Shown here: positions 55,051 through 63,891 of the stretch, one piece after another | How positions within the stretch are numbered: the first letter of the stretch is position 1 | Layout of the letters: each line of letters opens with the position of its first letter | Assembly (NCBI RefSeq): GCF_004123835.1 | Contig: NZ_MZMU01000025.1 | Coordinates: forward strand, 110,448-174,447 | DNA length: 64,000 bases | Direction of reading: 5' to 3' | Origin: Rhizobium leguminosarum | Lineage (GTDB): Bacteria > Pseudomonadota > Alphaproteobacteria > Rhizobiales > Rhizobiaceae | Translations under genes and position numbers: made by a program | Notes under the pieces: model-generated | Database searches by the model: none | Told to the model about the DNA's origin: nothing | Seen by the model: the letters and a program-made list of their open reading frames with translations, nothing else

Positions 55051-55866
55051 ATGAAACCGGCCCGCCTTATAATCCTAGCTGTCGCCGTGGCGGCAGCCGG
55101 CCTTGCCGGCCTCCTGGCAATGCGCATGGCGGGCAGTGGCGGTGTCGTTACCCAGGTCCGCTCGGTCGTCGAGAAGGAACCGACCGTCAACATCCTCGTC
55201 TCGAGTGGCAATCTGTCGGTCGGCGCAAGGCTGGACGACCAGTCGATGCATTGGATGGCCTGGCCGCAGGGCGGCGTCGTCCCGGGTCTCATCACCGAAG
55301 CCGACAAACCGGATGCGATCAAGGATCTGCAGGGCGCCGTCGTGCGCCTGCCGATCTTCGAAGGCGAACCGATCCGGCCGGAAAAGGTCGCCGATTCCAG
55401 CAGCCGCATCCTCTCCTCGCTGTTGCCGGCCGGCAAGCGCGCCGTCGCGACCGAGATATCGGTGGCAACCGGTGCGGGCGGCTTCATCCTGCCGAATGAC
55501 CGCGTCGACGTCATCATGGTCCGCAAGGGCGCTGAGGCCGACAAGCTCATCACCGAAACCGTGCTGAGCAATGTCCGGGTCCTCGCCATCGACCAGCAGA
55601 TCCAGGAAAAGGACGACGGCTCGAAATCGGTGGTCGGCACGACCGCGACGCTCGAGCTCACGCCCGATCAAACGAAGGTTCTTGCCGTTGCCCAGCAGAT
55701 GGCGGACCGCCTGTCGCTCGCGCTGCGCTCGGTCGCCGATGCGCAGGAGCAGGATACCAGTGCCGCCGACTATCTGCTGAGCGGCGACAACGGCAGTGCG
55801 ATCATCCAGGTCATCAAATCGGGCGCCATCGTCACGGATGCCGGCGCCGCGCCGAAGGCGGAGTAA
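55051..55866 (+). CDS. cpaB: Pilus assembly protein CpaB
   Basis: 271 residues. N-terminal membrane helix (ARLIILAVAVAAAGLAGLLAM) and a periplasmic SAF domain (VNILVSSGNLSVGARLDDQSMHWMAWP, first part), then the CpaB/RcpC region FILPNDRVDVIMVRKG. It works with the CpaC secretin to guide the pilus across the envelope. First gene of the cpaBCDEF-tadBC operon behind the CtrA box. Confidence 0.93.
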   Translation: MKPARLIILAVAVAAAGLAGLLAMRMAGSGGVVTQVRSVVEKEPTVNILVSSGNLSVGARLDDQSMHWMAWPQGGVVPGLITEADKPDAIKDLQGAVVRLPIFEGEPIRPEKVADSSSRILSSLLPAGKRAVATEISVATGAGGFILPNDRVDVIMVRKGAEADKLITETVLSNVRVLAIDQQIQEKDDGSKSVVGTTATLELTPDQTKVLAVAQQMADRLSLALRSVADAQEQDTSAADYLLSGDNGSAIIQVIKSGAIVTDAGAAPKAE

Positions 55867-55877
55867 GGGACGAGCAA

Positions 55878-57377
55878 ATGGGCAATTCAACGCGGCGCGC
55901 CGGACCTCTCCTGACAGGTTGCCTTTCGCTGGCAATCGGCATCTCCGGTATAGTGCCGACCCCTTTCGTCCCACTTTTCGGAGCAGGCGAGGCGCGCGCC
56001 GATTCCGATAGCCTGGTCCGTATCTCGCAGACCGGCTCCAATGCTCATCGCCGGCTGAAGCTCGGGCTCAACAAGGCCGTCGTCGTCGATCTGCCGGAGG
56101 ATGCGCATGATATCCTCGTCTCCGATCCGACCATGGCCGATGCCGTGACCCGCACCTCGCGGCGCATCTACCTGTTCGGCAAGAAGGTCGGCCAGACGAA
56201 TATCTTCGTCTTCGGCGCCGGTGGACAGGAGATCGTCAATCTCGACATCGAGATCGAGCGCGACGTTTCCGGTCTCGAAGTCAATCTCCGCCGCTTCATT
56301 CGCGACTCCAACATCAACGTCGAAATCGTCTCCGACAACATCGTGCTGACCGGCACGGTGCGCACGCCGCAGGATGCCACACAGGCCGCCGATTTGGCGC
56401 AGGTCTTCCTGAAGGGCGGCGAGGCGACGACCAGAACCGAAACGGCATCCGGCACCGGCGGCGACAGCTCGGTGGCGCTCTTTGCCGAAGGTCGCCAGAC
56501 TTCGCAGGTCGTCAACCTCCTGCAGATCGAGGGCGAGGACCAGGTCACCCTCAAGGTGACGATCGCCGAGGTCCGCCGCGAGGTGCTGAAACAGCTCGGT
56601 TTCGACAATCTGGTTTCCAATTCCTCCGGCATGACGGTCGCCCAGCTCGGCAGTCCGAGCGCCGATAGCGCGACAGCGACGGTCGGCGGCGGCCTGGCGG
56701 CGCTCTTCAAGAGCTCGATCGGCAAATACGATATCTCCACCTACCTCAACGCGCTGGAACAGGCCAAGGTCGTCAAGACGCTCGCCGAACCGACGCTGAC
56801 GGCGATATCGGGTCAGGCCGCGACCTTCAATTCCGGTGGCCAGCAGCTTTATTCGACGACCGACAGCGACGGCAACGTCACCGTCGTCCCGTTCAACTAC
56901 GGTATCAACCTCGCCTTCAAACCGGTCGTGCTGTCATCGGGACGCATCAGCCTGCAGATCAAGACCAACGTCTCCGAACCGGTGGCCGGAAGCGGCAACG
57001 CCACTTACCAGCGCCGTTCTGCGGAGACCTCGGTGGAGCTGCCCTCGGGCGGCTCGATCGCGCTCGCCGGCCTTATCCGCGACAATGTTTCCCAGACGAT
57101 GGGCGGCACACCCGGCGTTTCGAAGATCCCGCTGCTCGGGACGCTCTTCCGCCAGAAGGGGTTCGAGCGTCAGGAAACCGAACTCGTCATCATTGCAACG
57201 CCCTATCTGGTACGCCCGGTGGCGCGCAACCAGCTCAACCGGCCGGACGACAATTTCAGCCCTGAGAATGACGGTGCGACCTTCTTCCTCAACCGTGTCA
57301 ACAAGGTCTATGGCCGCCGCGAGGCGCCCGTCGCCGATGCGCAGTTCCACGGCTCGATCGGGTTCATCTACAAATGA
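55878..57377 (+). CDS. cpaC: Pilus secretin CpaC
   Basis: 499 residues. Signal peptide-like start (LTGCLSLAIGISGIVPTPFV region), an N-terminal pilus domain (ILVSDPTMADAVTRTSRRIY), a BON-like segment, and a C-terminal secretin domain with LPSGGSIALAGLIRDN and VPFNYGINLAFKPVVL and GGTPGVSKIPLLGTLFR. It forms the outer-membrane ring for the Tad pilus. Its stop overlaps the cpaD start by 4 bases. Confidence 0.94.
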   Translation: MGNSTRRAGPLLTGCLSLAIGISGIVPTPFVPLFGAGEARADSDSLVRISQTGSNAHRRLKLGLNKAVVVDLPEDAHDILVSDPTMADAVTRTSRRIYLFGKKVGQTNIFVFGAGGQEIVNLDIEIERDVSGLEVNLRRFIRDSNINVEIVSDNIVLTGTVRTPQDATQAADLAQVFLKGGEATTRTETASGTGGDSSVALFAEGRQTSQVVNLLQIEGEDQVTLKVTIAEVRREVLKQLGFDNLVSNSSGMTVAQLGSPSADSATATVGGGLAALFKSSIGKYDISTYLNALEQAKVVKTLAEPTLTAISGQAATFNSGGQQLYSTTDSDGNVTVVPFNYGINLAFKPVVLSSGRISLQIKTNVSEPVAGSGNATYQRRSAETSVELPSGGSIALAGLIRDNVSQTMGGTPGVSKIPLLGTLFRQKGFERQETELVIIATPYLVRPVARNQLNRPDDNFSPENDGATFFLNRVNKVYGRREAPVADAQFHGSIGFIYK

Positions 57378-58126
57378 GCGGGGCGCAAGCGGCAGCGATG
57401 GCACAGAACAGAGATCAGGCGATGGCCCATATGAATGTGACGACACCCCGCCTCGGAATCTCGAAGGCGCTTTTTGCCACGGTCGCCATTTCGGTGGCGA
57501 TACTTTCCGGATGCGCCGGCCCGCATGACCAGCTGACGACCGGCGGCATTCCGGACGATTACCGTGCCCGCCACCCGATCATCGTCACGGAAGCGGAGCA
57601 GACGGTGGATATACCCGTCGCCTCCACCGATCGCCGCCTGACCATCGCCCAGCGCGACCTCATCCGCGGCTTTGCCGCAAACTACATCTCGCGCGCCTCG
57701 GGCCCGGTCTACGTGCTGTCGCCGCAAGGCTCGCCCAATTCGGCGGCAGCCTATCAGCTGCGCAATCAGGTCCGCGCCGAGCTGACATCGAGGGGGATCG
57801 CAAGCTCGAAAATCGTCAACACCTCCTATGCCGCGGTCGGTCCCGGCGATGCGGCGCCGATCCGGCTGAGCTTTACCGGCACCACCGCGGTCACCACGCA
57901 ATGCGGTCAATGGCCGAAGGACATATCGAACGATTTGACCAATCAAAATTACTATAATTTCGGCTGCGCATCGCAGAACAACCTTGCCGCCCAGATCGCC
58001 AATCCGGAGGATCTGGTGGCGCCCCGCGGCATGACCCCGATCGATGCGCAGCGGCGCAACAATGCGATCCAGGAATACCGGACGACGACGACGACGATCG
58101 AAGATGCCAGCGACAGCGGATTCTGA
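57374..58126 (+). CDS. cpaD: Pilus assembly lipoprotein CpaD
   Basis: 250 residues. A lipobox is visible after the hydrophobic stretch, SVAILSGCAGPHD, so the mature protein is lipid-anchored, probably at the outer membrane near the secretin. The pilus-biogenesis CpaD domain follows (YVLSPQGSPNSAAAYQLR). ATG 57374 overlaps cpaC; an ATG at 57434 is also possible as the true start because the first 20 residues precede a typical lipoprotein signal. Confidence 0.88.
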   Translation: MSGAQAAAMAQNRDQAMAHMNVTTPRLGISKALFATVAISVAILSGCAGPHDQLTTGGIPDDYRARHPIIVTEAEQTVDIPVASTDRRLTIAQRDLIRGFAANYISRASGPVYVLSPQGSPNSAAAYQLRNQVRAELTSRGIASSKIVNTSYAAVGPGDAAPIRLSFTGTTAVTTQCGQWPKDISNDLTNQNYYNFGCASQNNLAAQIANPEDLVAPRGMTPIDAQRRNNAIQEYRTTTTTIEDASDSGF

Positions 58127-58140
58127 GGCGGAACGGAACG

Positions 58141-59418
58141 ATGAGCGCGATCGAATACGAAATCAGGAATCCCAGCGAGCTTCGCAATGCCGAGGAGGCG
58201 GTGCGCATGGCGGATCTGGAAAACATGCGGCCGCTGCCGCGCATCTCCGTGCATGCCTTCTGCGAGAGCGAGGCCCTGCAGCAGGTCATGGAACGTTGCG
58301 CCAATGATCGGCGCGTCGCGAAAGTCAGCATGCGCATCACCAGCGGCGGAATAGCCGCTGCCGCCAACATGTTTTCCGGCGCCCCGACTCCGAACCTCAT
58401 CATCCTCGAGACCAAGGCGAATGCCGCGAACTTGCTCGGCGAACTCGCGCCGCTTGCCGCCGTCTGCGATCCGACGACCAAGGTCGTCATTGTCGGCTAT
58501 TACAACGATATCGGCCTTTATCGCGAGCTCATCCGCAACGGCATTTCCGAATATATGGTCCAGCCTGTCGCCATGCCCGATATCCTTACGGCGATGGCCT
58601 CGATCTTTGTCGATCCGGACTCCGAGCCGCTCGGCCGCAGCATCGCCTTCATCGGCTCGAAGGGCGGCACCGGCGCTTCGACCATCGCGCATAATTGCGC
58701 CTTCGGCATTTCCAATCTCTTCTCCACCGAGACGATCCTCGCCGATCTCGACCTGCCCTATGGCACGGCGAACATCGACTTCGACCAGGATCCGGCCCAG
58801 GGCATCGCCGAAGCGGTCTTCGCACCCGATCGTCTCGACGAGGTCTTCCTCGACCGCCTGCTGACGAAATGCTCCGAGCATCTGTCGCTGCTTGCCGCAC
58901 CCTCGCTGCTCGACCGTGCCTATGATTTCGACGGCCAGGCCTTCCAGCCGGTGCTCGACGTCCTGCAGCGCAGCGCGCCCGTCACCGTGCTCGATGTTCC
59001 GCATGCATGGTCGGAATGGACGCGCTCGGTGCTGTCGAGCGTCGACGAGGTGGTCATCGCAGCGGTTCCCGATCTCGCCAATCTGCGCAACGCCAAGAAC
59101 ATGCTGGACGCGCTGCGCAAGATGCGGCCGAACGACCGGCCGCCGCATCTCATCCTCAATCAGGTCGGCATGCCGAAACGGCCGGAGATTTCGCCGTCGG
59201 ATTTCTGTGAGCCGCTGGAGATCGATCCGATCGCGATCATTCCCTTCGACATCAGTCTTTTCGGCAACGCTGCCAACAGCGGCCGGATGATTTCCGAAGT
59301 CGACCCGAAGTCGCCGACGGCGGAAACCTTTTCGCAGATATCGCACATCGTCACCGGCCGTGTCGCGATCAAGAAGGCGAAGAAGGGCGGCCTGCTGGGC
59401 CTCCTGAAGCGCAAGTAG
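58141..59418 (+). CDS. cpaE: Pilus assembly ATPase-like protein CpaE/TadZ
   Basis: 425 residues. N-terminal receiver-like domain (LIILETKANAANLLGELAPL, VVIVGYYNDIGLYRELI) without a clear phospho-acceptor Asp, then a ParA/MinD-like ATPase domain with deviant Walker A FIGSKGGTGASTIAHN, ILADLDLPYGTANIDF and a C-terminal basic tail (IKKAKKGGLLGLLKRK). TadZ proteins mark the pole or site of pilus assembly. It precedes cpaF by 100 bases that contain a family B repeat. Confidence 0.92.
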   Translation: MSAIEYEIRNPSELRNAEEAVRMADLENMRPLPRISVHAFCESEALQQVMERCANDRRVAKVSMRITSGGIAAAANMFSGAPTPNLIILETKANAANLLGELAPLAAVCDPTTKVVIVGYYNDIGLYRELIRNGISEYMVQPVAMPDILTAMASIFVDPDSEPLGRSIAFIGSKGGTGASTIAHNCAFGISNLFSTETILADLDLPYGTANIDFDQDPAQGIAEAVFAPDRLDEVFLDRLLTKCSEHLSLLAAPSLLDRAYDFDGQAFQPVLDVLQRSAPVTVLDVPHAWSEWTRSVLSSVDEVVIAAVPDLANLRNAKNMLDALRKMRPNDRPPHLILNQVGMPKRPEISPSDFCEPLEIDPIAIIPFDISLFGNAANSGRMISEVDPKSPTAETFSQISHIVTGRVAIKKAKKGGLLGLLKRK

Positions 59419-59422
59419 ACGA

Positions 59423-59524
59423 TGAGCATTTCCAGCAAAAGCGGGCAGCGGTTTTGCCTCCGGAATTGCGTGAAAACAAAAAGATAGAGCATTTCCGTGA
59501 CTCCGGAGAGATCGGGAAATGCTC
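59423..59524. repeat. Palindromic intergenic repeat, family B, overlapping the cpaF start
   Basis: GAGCATTTCC begins at 59425, an inner hairpin GCAAAA/TTTTGC lies at 59436-59458, and a second GAGCATTTCC (59487-59496) pairs perfectly with GGAAATGCTC (59515-59524). The last arm includes the ATG at 59519. The core GCAGCGGTTTTGC and the GCGTGAAAACAAA tail match the repeat after polA at 4887. Confidence 0.75.
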
Positions 59525-61027
59525 AAGAACGAGCAGATTGGATTGAGTGGCATGTTTGGAAAACGCGGAAACGAAGGTTCCGGAAAGGTCGGGGGGGCGA
59601 TTGCTCCTCCGCCGCCGGCTCCGACCGCCGCCCCTGCGGCCTCTTCCCCCTCCATTCTGGTCGAACCCTCGCGCGAATCCGCACGCCAGCAGGTGACGCC
59701 ACCGCCGATCCAGACGCCGCAGCGCAAGCGCCCGGCCCGCACCGATGAATATTACGACACCAAGGCGCAGGTCTTTTCCGCGCTGATCGACACGATCGAT
59801 CTCTCGCAGCTTTCCAAGCTCGACGGCGAAAGCGCCCGCGAGGAAATCCGCGACATCGTCAACGACATCATCACCATCAAGAACTTTGCGATGTCGATCT
59901 CCGAGCAGGAAGAACTGCTTGAGGATATCTGCAACGACGTCCTCGGCTACGGCCCGCTGGAGCCGTTGCTGGCGCGCGACGACATCGCCGACATCATGGT
60001 CAACGGCGCCGGCCAGACTTTCATCGAAGTCGGCGGCAAGACGATCGAATCGGAGATCCGCTTCCGCGACAATGCACAGCTTCTCTCCATCTGCCAGCGC
60101 ATCGTCAGCCAGGTCGGCCGCCGCGTCGACGAATCGAGCCCGATCTGCGACGCCCGCCTGCCGGATGGTTCGCGCGTCAACGTCATCGCGCCGCCGCTGT
60201 CGATCGACGGGCCGGCGCTCACCATCCGCAAGTTCAAGAAGGACAAGCTGACGCTCGACCAGCTCGTCCGTTTCGGCGCGATCACCCCGGAAGGCGCAAC
60301 CGTGCTGCAGATCATCGGGCGCGTGCGCTGCAATGTCGTCATTTCAGGCGGCACCGGCTCGGGCAAGACGACCCTTCTGAACTGCCTCACCAACTATATC
60401 GACAGGGACGAGCGCGTCATCACCTGCGAGGATACCGCCGAACTGCAGCTGCAGCAGCCGCATGTCGTCCGTCTCGAAACGCGCCCGCCGAATATCGAAG
60501 GCGAGGGCGAGATCACCATGCGCGATCTGGTCAAGAACTGCCTGCGTATGCGCCCCGAGCGCATCATCGTCGGCGAAGTGCGCGGACCTGAGGTTTTCGA
60601 CCTACTGCAGGCGATGAATACCGGTCACGACGGCTCGATGGGCACCATCCACGCCAACACGCCCCGCGAATGCCTGAGCCGTATCGAATCGATGATCGCC
60701 ATGGGCGGCTTTACCCTACCGGCAAAGACGGTGCGCGAGATCATTTCCAGCTCGGTCGACGTCGTCATTCAGGCGGCGCGCCTTCGTGATGGTTCACGCC
60801 GCATCACCCAGATCACCGAGGTGATCGGCATGGAAGGCGACGTCATCATCACCCAGGATCTGATGCGCTACGAGATCGAAGGCGAGGATGCGAATGGCCG
60901 TCTGATCGGCCGGCACATGTCGACCGGCGTCGGCAAGCCGCATTTCTGGGATCGCGCCCGCTACTTCAACGAGGAAAAGCGTCTTGCCGCCGCCCTCGAC
61001 GCGATGGAAGCGAAAACGAAGGAATAG
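59519..61027 (+). CDS. cpaF: Pilus assembly ATPase CpaF/TadA
   Basis: 502 residues. After a Pro/Ala-rich linker (PPPPAPTAAPAASSPS) comes the secretion ATPase domain with Walker A VISGGTGSGKTTLLNCL, DEATIRV-type ITCEDTAELQLQQPHVV, Walker B RMRPERIIVGEVRGPE and the GSMGTIHANTPRE His box. It powers pilus extension and retraction. ATG 59519 has GGAGAG 9 bases upstream and lies in a hairpin arm; an alternative start is ATG 59552 (MFGKRGNEGSGK). Confidence 0.94.
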   Translation: MLKNEQIGLSGMFGKRGNEGSGKVGGAIAPPPPAPTAAPAASSPSILVEPSRESARQQVTPPPIQTPQRKRPARTDEYYDTKAQVFSALIDTIDLSQLSKLDGESAREEIRDIVNDIITIKNFAMSISEQEELLEDICNDVLGYGPLEPLLARDDIADIMVNGAGQTFIEVGGKTIESEIRFRDNAQLLSICQRIVSQVGRRVDESSPICDARLPDGSRVNVIAPPLSIDGPALTIRKFKKDKLTLDQLVRFGAITPEGATVLQIIGRVRCNVVISGGTGSGKTTLLNCLTNYIDRDERVITCEDTAELQLQQPHVVRLETRPPNIEGEGEITMRDLVKNCLRMRPERIIVGEVRGPEVFDLLQAMNTGHDGSMGTIHANTPRECLSRIESMIAMGGFTLPAKTVREIISSSVDVVIQAARLRDGSRRITQITEVIGMEGDVIITQDLMRYEIEGEDANGRLIGRHMSTGVGKPHFWDRARYFNEEKRLAAALDAMEAKTKE

Positions 61028-61032
61028 GCGAG

Positions 61033-62040
61033 ATGTTCGGGTTCGATCCCATAGTCCTGGCAATCGTCGTCCTCGCCGCCGTCTCCGCGGCGGCGGTCGC
61101 CTATGCCCTGTTGTTTTCGAAGATCGAGGCCGACAAGAAATCGGCAAGCCGCATCAATCGCGTCAAATCGGCCGAAAGCGACCGGGTCAAGGTCAAGGCC
61201 GCCCGTGACCGGGTGCAAGAGCTGTCGAAGCGCCGTAAATCGGTGCAGGACAATCTGAAGGATCTGGAAAAGCGCCAGCACGAAAAGACCAAGAAGAGCG
61301 TGTCGATGAAAGCGCGGCTGGTGCAGGCCGGCCTGACGATCACGGCGGCGAAATTTTATCTTATCAGCGCCGTCTTCGCCTCCATGCTGCTGCTTGTCGC
61401 TTTGGTCGTCGGCGCATCGTGGATGGTCATGGTCGGTATCGCCGTCGTCGCCGGTCTCGGCCTGCCGCGCTGGGTCGTCGGCTTCCTGATCAAGCGCCGC
61501 CAAACCAAGTTTTTGAACGAACTCCCCAATGCGCTTGACGTCATTACGCGCTCGATCAAATCAGGCCTGCCGCTCAACGATGCGATTCGCCTTATCGCCA
61601 CCGAAGGCACCGAGCCGGTCAAGAGCGAGTTCCTGCGGGTGATCGAGGCGCAGCAGGTAGGCCTCAGTATCCCCGACGCCTGCGCCCGCATGACGATCCA
61701 CATGCCGCTCCAGGAAGTCAACTTCTTCGCCATCGTCATCGCCATCCAGTCGCAGGCCGGCGGCAATCTGTCGGAAGCGATCGGCAACCTCTCCAAGGTG
61801 CTGCGGGAGCGCAGGAAGATGAAGGCCAAGGTCCAGGCGCTCTCAATGGAAGCCAAGGCGTCGGCTGTCATCATCGGGGCTCTGCCCTTCATCGTCGCGA
61901 CCCTCGTCTACATGACGTCGCCGAACTACATGATGATCCTTTTCACCGATCCGCGCGGCCATTTCATCATGGGTGTCTCGGCGATCTGGATGTCGATCGG
62001 CATCTTCGTCATGCGCAACATGGTCAATTTTGACATCTAG
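61033..62040 (+). CDS. tadB: Pilus inner-membrane platform protein TadB
   Basis: 335 residues, GspF/T2SSF family. N-terminal helix (PIVLAIVVLAAVSAAAVAYALLF), a charged cytoplasmic part, helices near 110-150, the T2SSF core (LPNALDVITRSIKSGLPLNDA) and two C-terminal helices. It forms the platform with TadC that couples CpaF to the growing pilus. It starts 5 bases after cpaF. Confidence 0.94.
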   Translation: MFGFDPIVLAIVVLAAVSAAAVAYALLFSKIEADKKSASRINRVKSAESDRVKVKAARDRVQELSKRRKSVQDNLKDLEKRQHEKTKKSVSMKARLVQAGLTITAAKFYLISAVFASMLLLVALVVGASWMVMVGIAVVAGLGLPRWVVGFLIKRRQTKFLNELPNALDVITRSIKSGLPLNDAIRLIATEGTEPVKSEFLRVIEAQQVGLSIPDACARMTIHMPLQEVNFFAIVIAIQSQAGGNLSEAIGNLSKVLRERRKMKAKVQALSMEAKASAVIIGALPFIVATLVYMTSPNYMMILFTDPRGHFIMGVSAIWMSIGIFVMRNMVNFDI

Positions 62041-62055
62041 CCGGAAGGAAGCACC

Positions 62056-63042
62056 ATGTCGCAGGATCTTGCCGCAACGCTGACCAATCCGAGCATGCTG
62101 ATCGCCCTTCTCGTCGCGATCGCCGTCTTCGCCACTTTTTACACGATTGCCGTTCCCTTCTTCGAGCGCGGCGATCTGAACAAGCGCATGAAGGCTGTTT
62201 CCACAGAGCGCGAGCAGATCCGTGCCCGCGAACGTGCCCGCATGAACACGGAAACCGGCGCCGGCAAGGCCTCGCTCAGGAGCCAGAACAACCGCTCGGT
62301 CCGTCAGATCGTCGAGCGCTTCAACCTGCGCAAGGCGCTGGTCGACGAAAACACGGTCAACAAGCTGCGTGCCGCCGGTTTCCGTTCGGAGAATGCGCTG
62401 AATAGCTTCCTGGTGGCGCGTTTCCTGCTGCCTTTCCTTTTCCTGGCGCTAGCGGCCTTCTGGGTCTTCGGCCTCGGCAATCTCGCCGAAAGGGGCATGG
62501 GCATCCGCCTCTTCGCCGTCATCGGCATCGGTTATCTCGGCTTCTATGCGCCGAACATCTATATCTCGAACCGCATGGGCAAGCGTCAGCACTCGATCAA
62601 GCGCGCATGGCCGGATGCGTTGGACCTGATGCTGATCTGCGTCGAATCCGGCATCTCGATCGAGGCCGCGATGCGTCGTGTGTCGGAAGAGCTCGGCGAG
62701 CAGTCGCCGGCGCTCGCCGAGGAGATGGTGCTGACCACGGCCGAGCTCTCCTTCCTGCCGGATCGCCGCGTAGCGCTCGAAAATCTTGCCACACGTACCC
62801 AGATCGAGTTGGTACGCTCGGTGACGCAGGCGCTGGTCCAGGCCGATCGCTACGGCACGCCGATCGCGCAGGCGCTGCGTGTTCTCGCCCAGGAAGGGCG
62901 CGACGAACGCATGAACGAGGCGGAAAAGAAGGCGGCCGCCCTGCCGCCGAAACTGACGGTGCCGATGATCCTGTTTTTCCTGCCGGTGCTGATCGCCGTC
63001 ATTCTCGGTCCGGCCGGCATTCAGGTGGCAGACAAGTTCTGA
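62056..63042 (+). CDS. tadC: Pilus inner-membrane platform protein TadC
   Basis: 328 residues, the second GspF-like platform protein: helices MLIALLVAIAVFATFYTIAV and FLLPFLFLALAAFWVFGLG, T2SSF core (WPDALDLMLICVESGISIEA) and a C-terminal helix (ILFFLPVLIAVILGPAGI). GGAAGG precedes its ATG. In many Tad loci tadD follows; here the next gene is unrelated. Confidence 0.94.
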   Translation: MSQDLAATLTNPSMLIALLVAIAVFATFYTIAVPFFERGDLNKRMKAVSTEREQIRARERARMNTETGAGKASLRSQNNRSVRQIVERFNLRKALVDENTVNKLRAAGFRSENALNSFLVARFLLPFLFLALAAFWVFGLGNLAERGMGIRLFAVIGIGYLGFYAPNIYISNRMGKRQHSIKRAWPDALDLMLICVESGISIEAAMRRVSEELGEQSPALAEEMVLTTAELSFLPDRRVALENLATRTQIELVRSVTQALVQADRYGTPIAQALRVLAQEGRDERMNEAEKKAAALPPKLTVPMILFFLPVLIAVILGPAGIQVADKF

Positions 63043-63239
63043 CGATTGTGCCGGCCCCGGAAAGCGGATGCAGCGTTCGGCAGAGACGCTGTTGCCTCAA
63101 AGGCCGTCGGCCGATCGCGGCCTTCAAACACGCGTGACCGCCGCCGGCATAGCTGGTAAACGGGATGGACGACCATCGGCAAGCGCGGATGCAACCGCAG
63201 TGCCTCTGGCGCGCGTTCAACACAAAAGCGAGGTCTCCG

Positions 63240-63872
63240 ATGTCTTCTGCCGGCATTTTCATCAGCATCATGGCAGCCTTGGCCGTCGGCGCGATGAGCC
63301 CCGGCCCGAGCTTCGTCGTCGTTTCCAGGATCGCCATCTCGCGTTCAAGGCTGGATGGCCTTGCGGCCGCACTCGGCATGGGCGCCGGCGGTGTCGTTTT
63401 TGCCGTTCTGGCGCTTGCCGGGCTGACAGCGCTGCTGTCTCAGTTCGAATGGCTCTATGTCCTGCTGAAGGTCGCAGGCGGCGCCTATCTCGTCTATATC
63501 GCGGTCAATATCTGGAGGGGCGCCGGTCAGCCGCTCGAAGTCTCTGACGCCGTCAACGGCAACCGCGCGCTGAGATTGAGCTTCACGACTGCGCTGCTGA
63601 CCCAGCTCAGCAACCCGAAAACCATCATCGTCTATGCCAGCCTCTTTGCGGCACTTCTGCCGAGGACGGTGCCGCTCGATCTCATCGTCGCGCTGCCGCT
63701 CGGCGTCTTTGCCGTGGAGGCGGGGTGGTATTCGATCGTGGCCTTCGCCTTTTCGGCCCGCCATCCGCGGCGTCTCTATCTTGCCGCCAAGGGCTGGATC
63801 GACAGGGCCGCTGGTGCCGTCATGGGCGGCCTAGGTTTGCGTCTCATTCTTTCGGGCCTGAGCGCCCGCTAG
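63240..63872 (+). CDS. LysE/RhtB family amino acid exporter
   Basis: 210 residues with six hydrophobic segments, the usual fold for LysE/RhtB. Signature AVGAMSPGPSFVVVSRIAIS near the N-terminus and TALLTQLSNPKTIIVYASLFA in the middle. Exports amino acids or related compounds; substrate not predictable. ATG 63240 with GCGAGG upstream was preferred over an ATG at 63165 whose extra 25 residues are not membrane-like. 197 bases after tadC, so probably a separate unit. Confidence 0.9.
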   Translation: MSSAGIFISIMAALAVGAMSPGPSFVVVSRIAISRSRLDGLAAALGMGAGGVVFAVLALAGLTALLSQFEWLYVLLKVAGGAYLVYIAVNIWRGAGQPLEVSDAVNGNRALRLSFTTALLTQLSNPKTIIVYASLFAALLPRTVPLDLIVALPLGVFAVEAGWYSIVAFAFSARHPRRLYLAAKGWIDRAAGAVMGGLGLRLILSGLSAR

Positions 63873-63891
63873 CTGTGAGCTTTCAGGAGGT

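Noticed and set aside
57952..59742. 596-codon open frame antisense to cpaD, cpaE and cpaF
   Set aside because: Shadow of three conserved pilus genes; no family resemblance.
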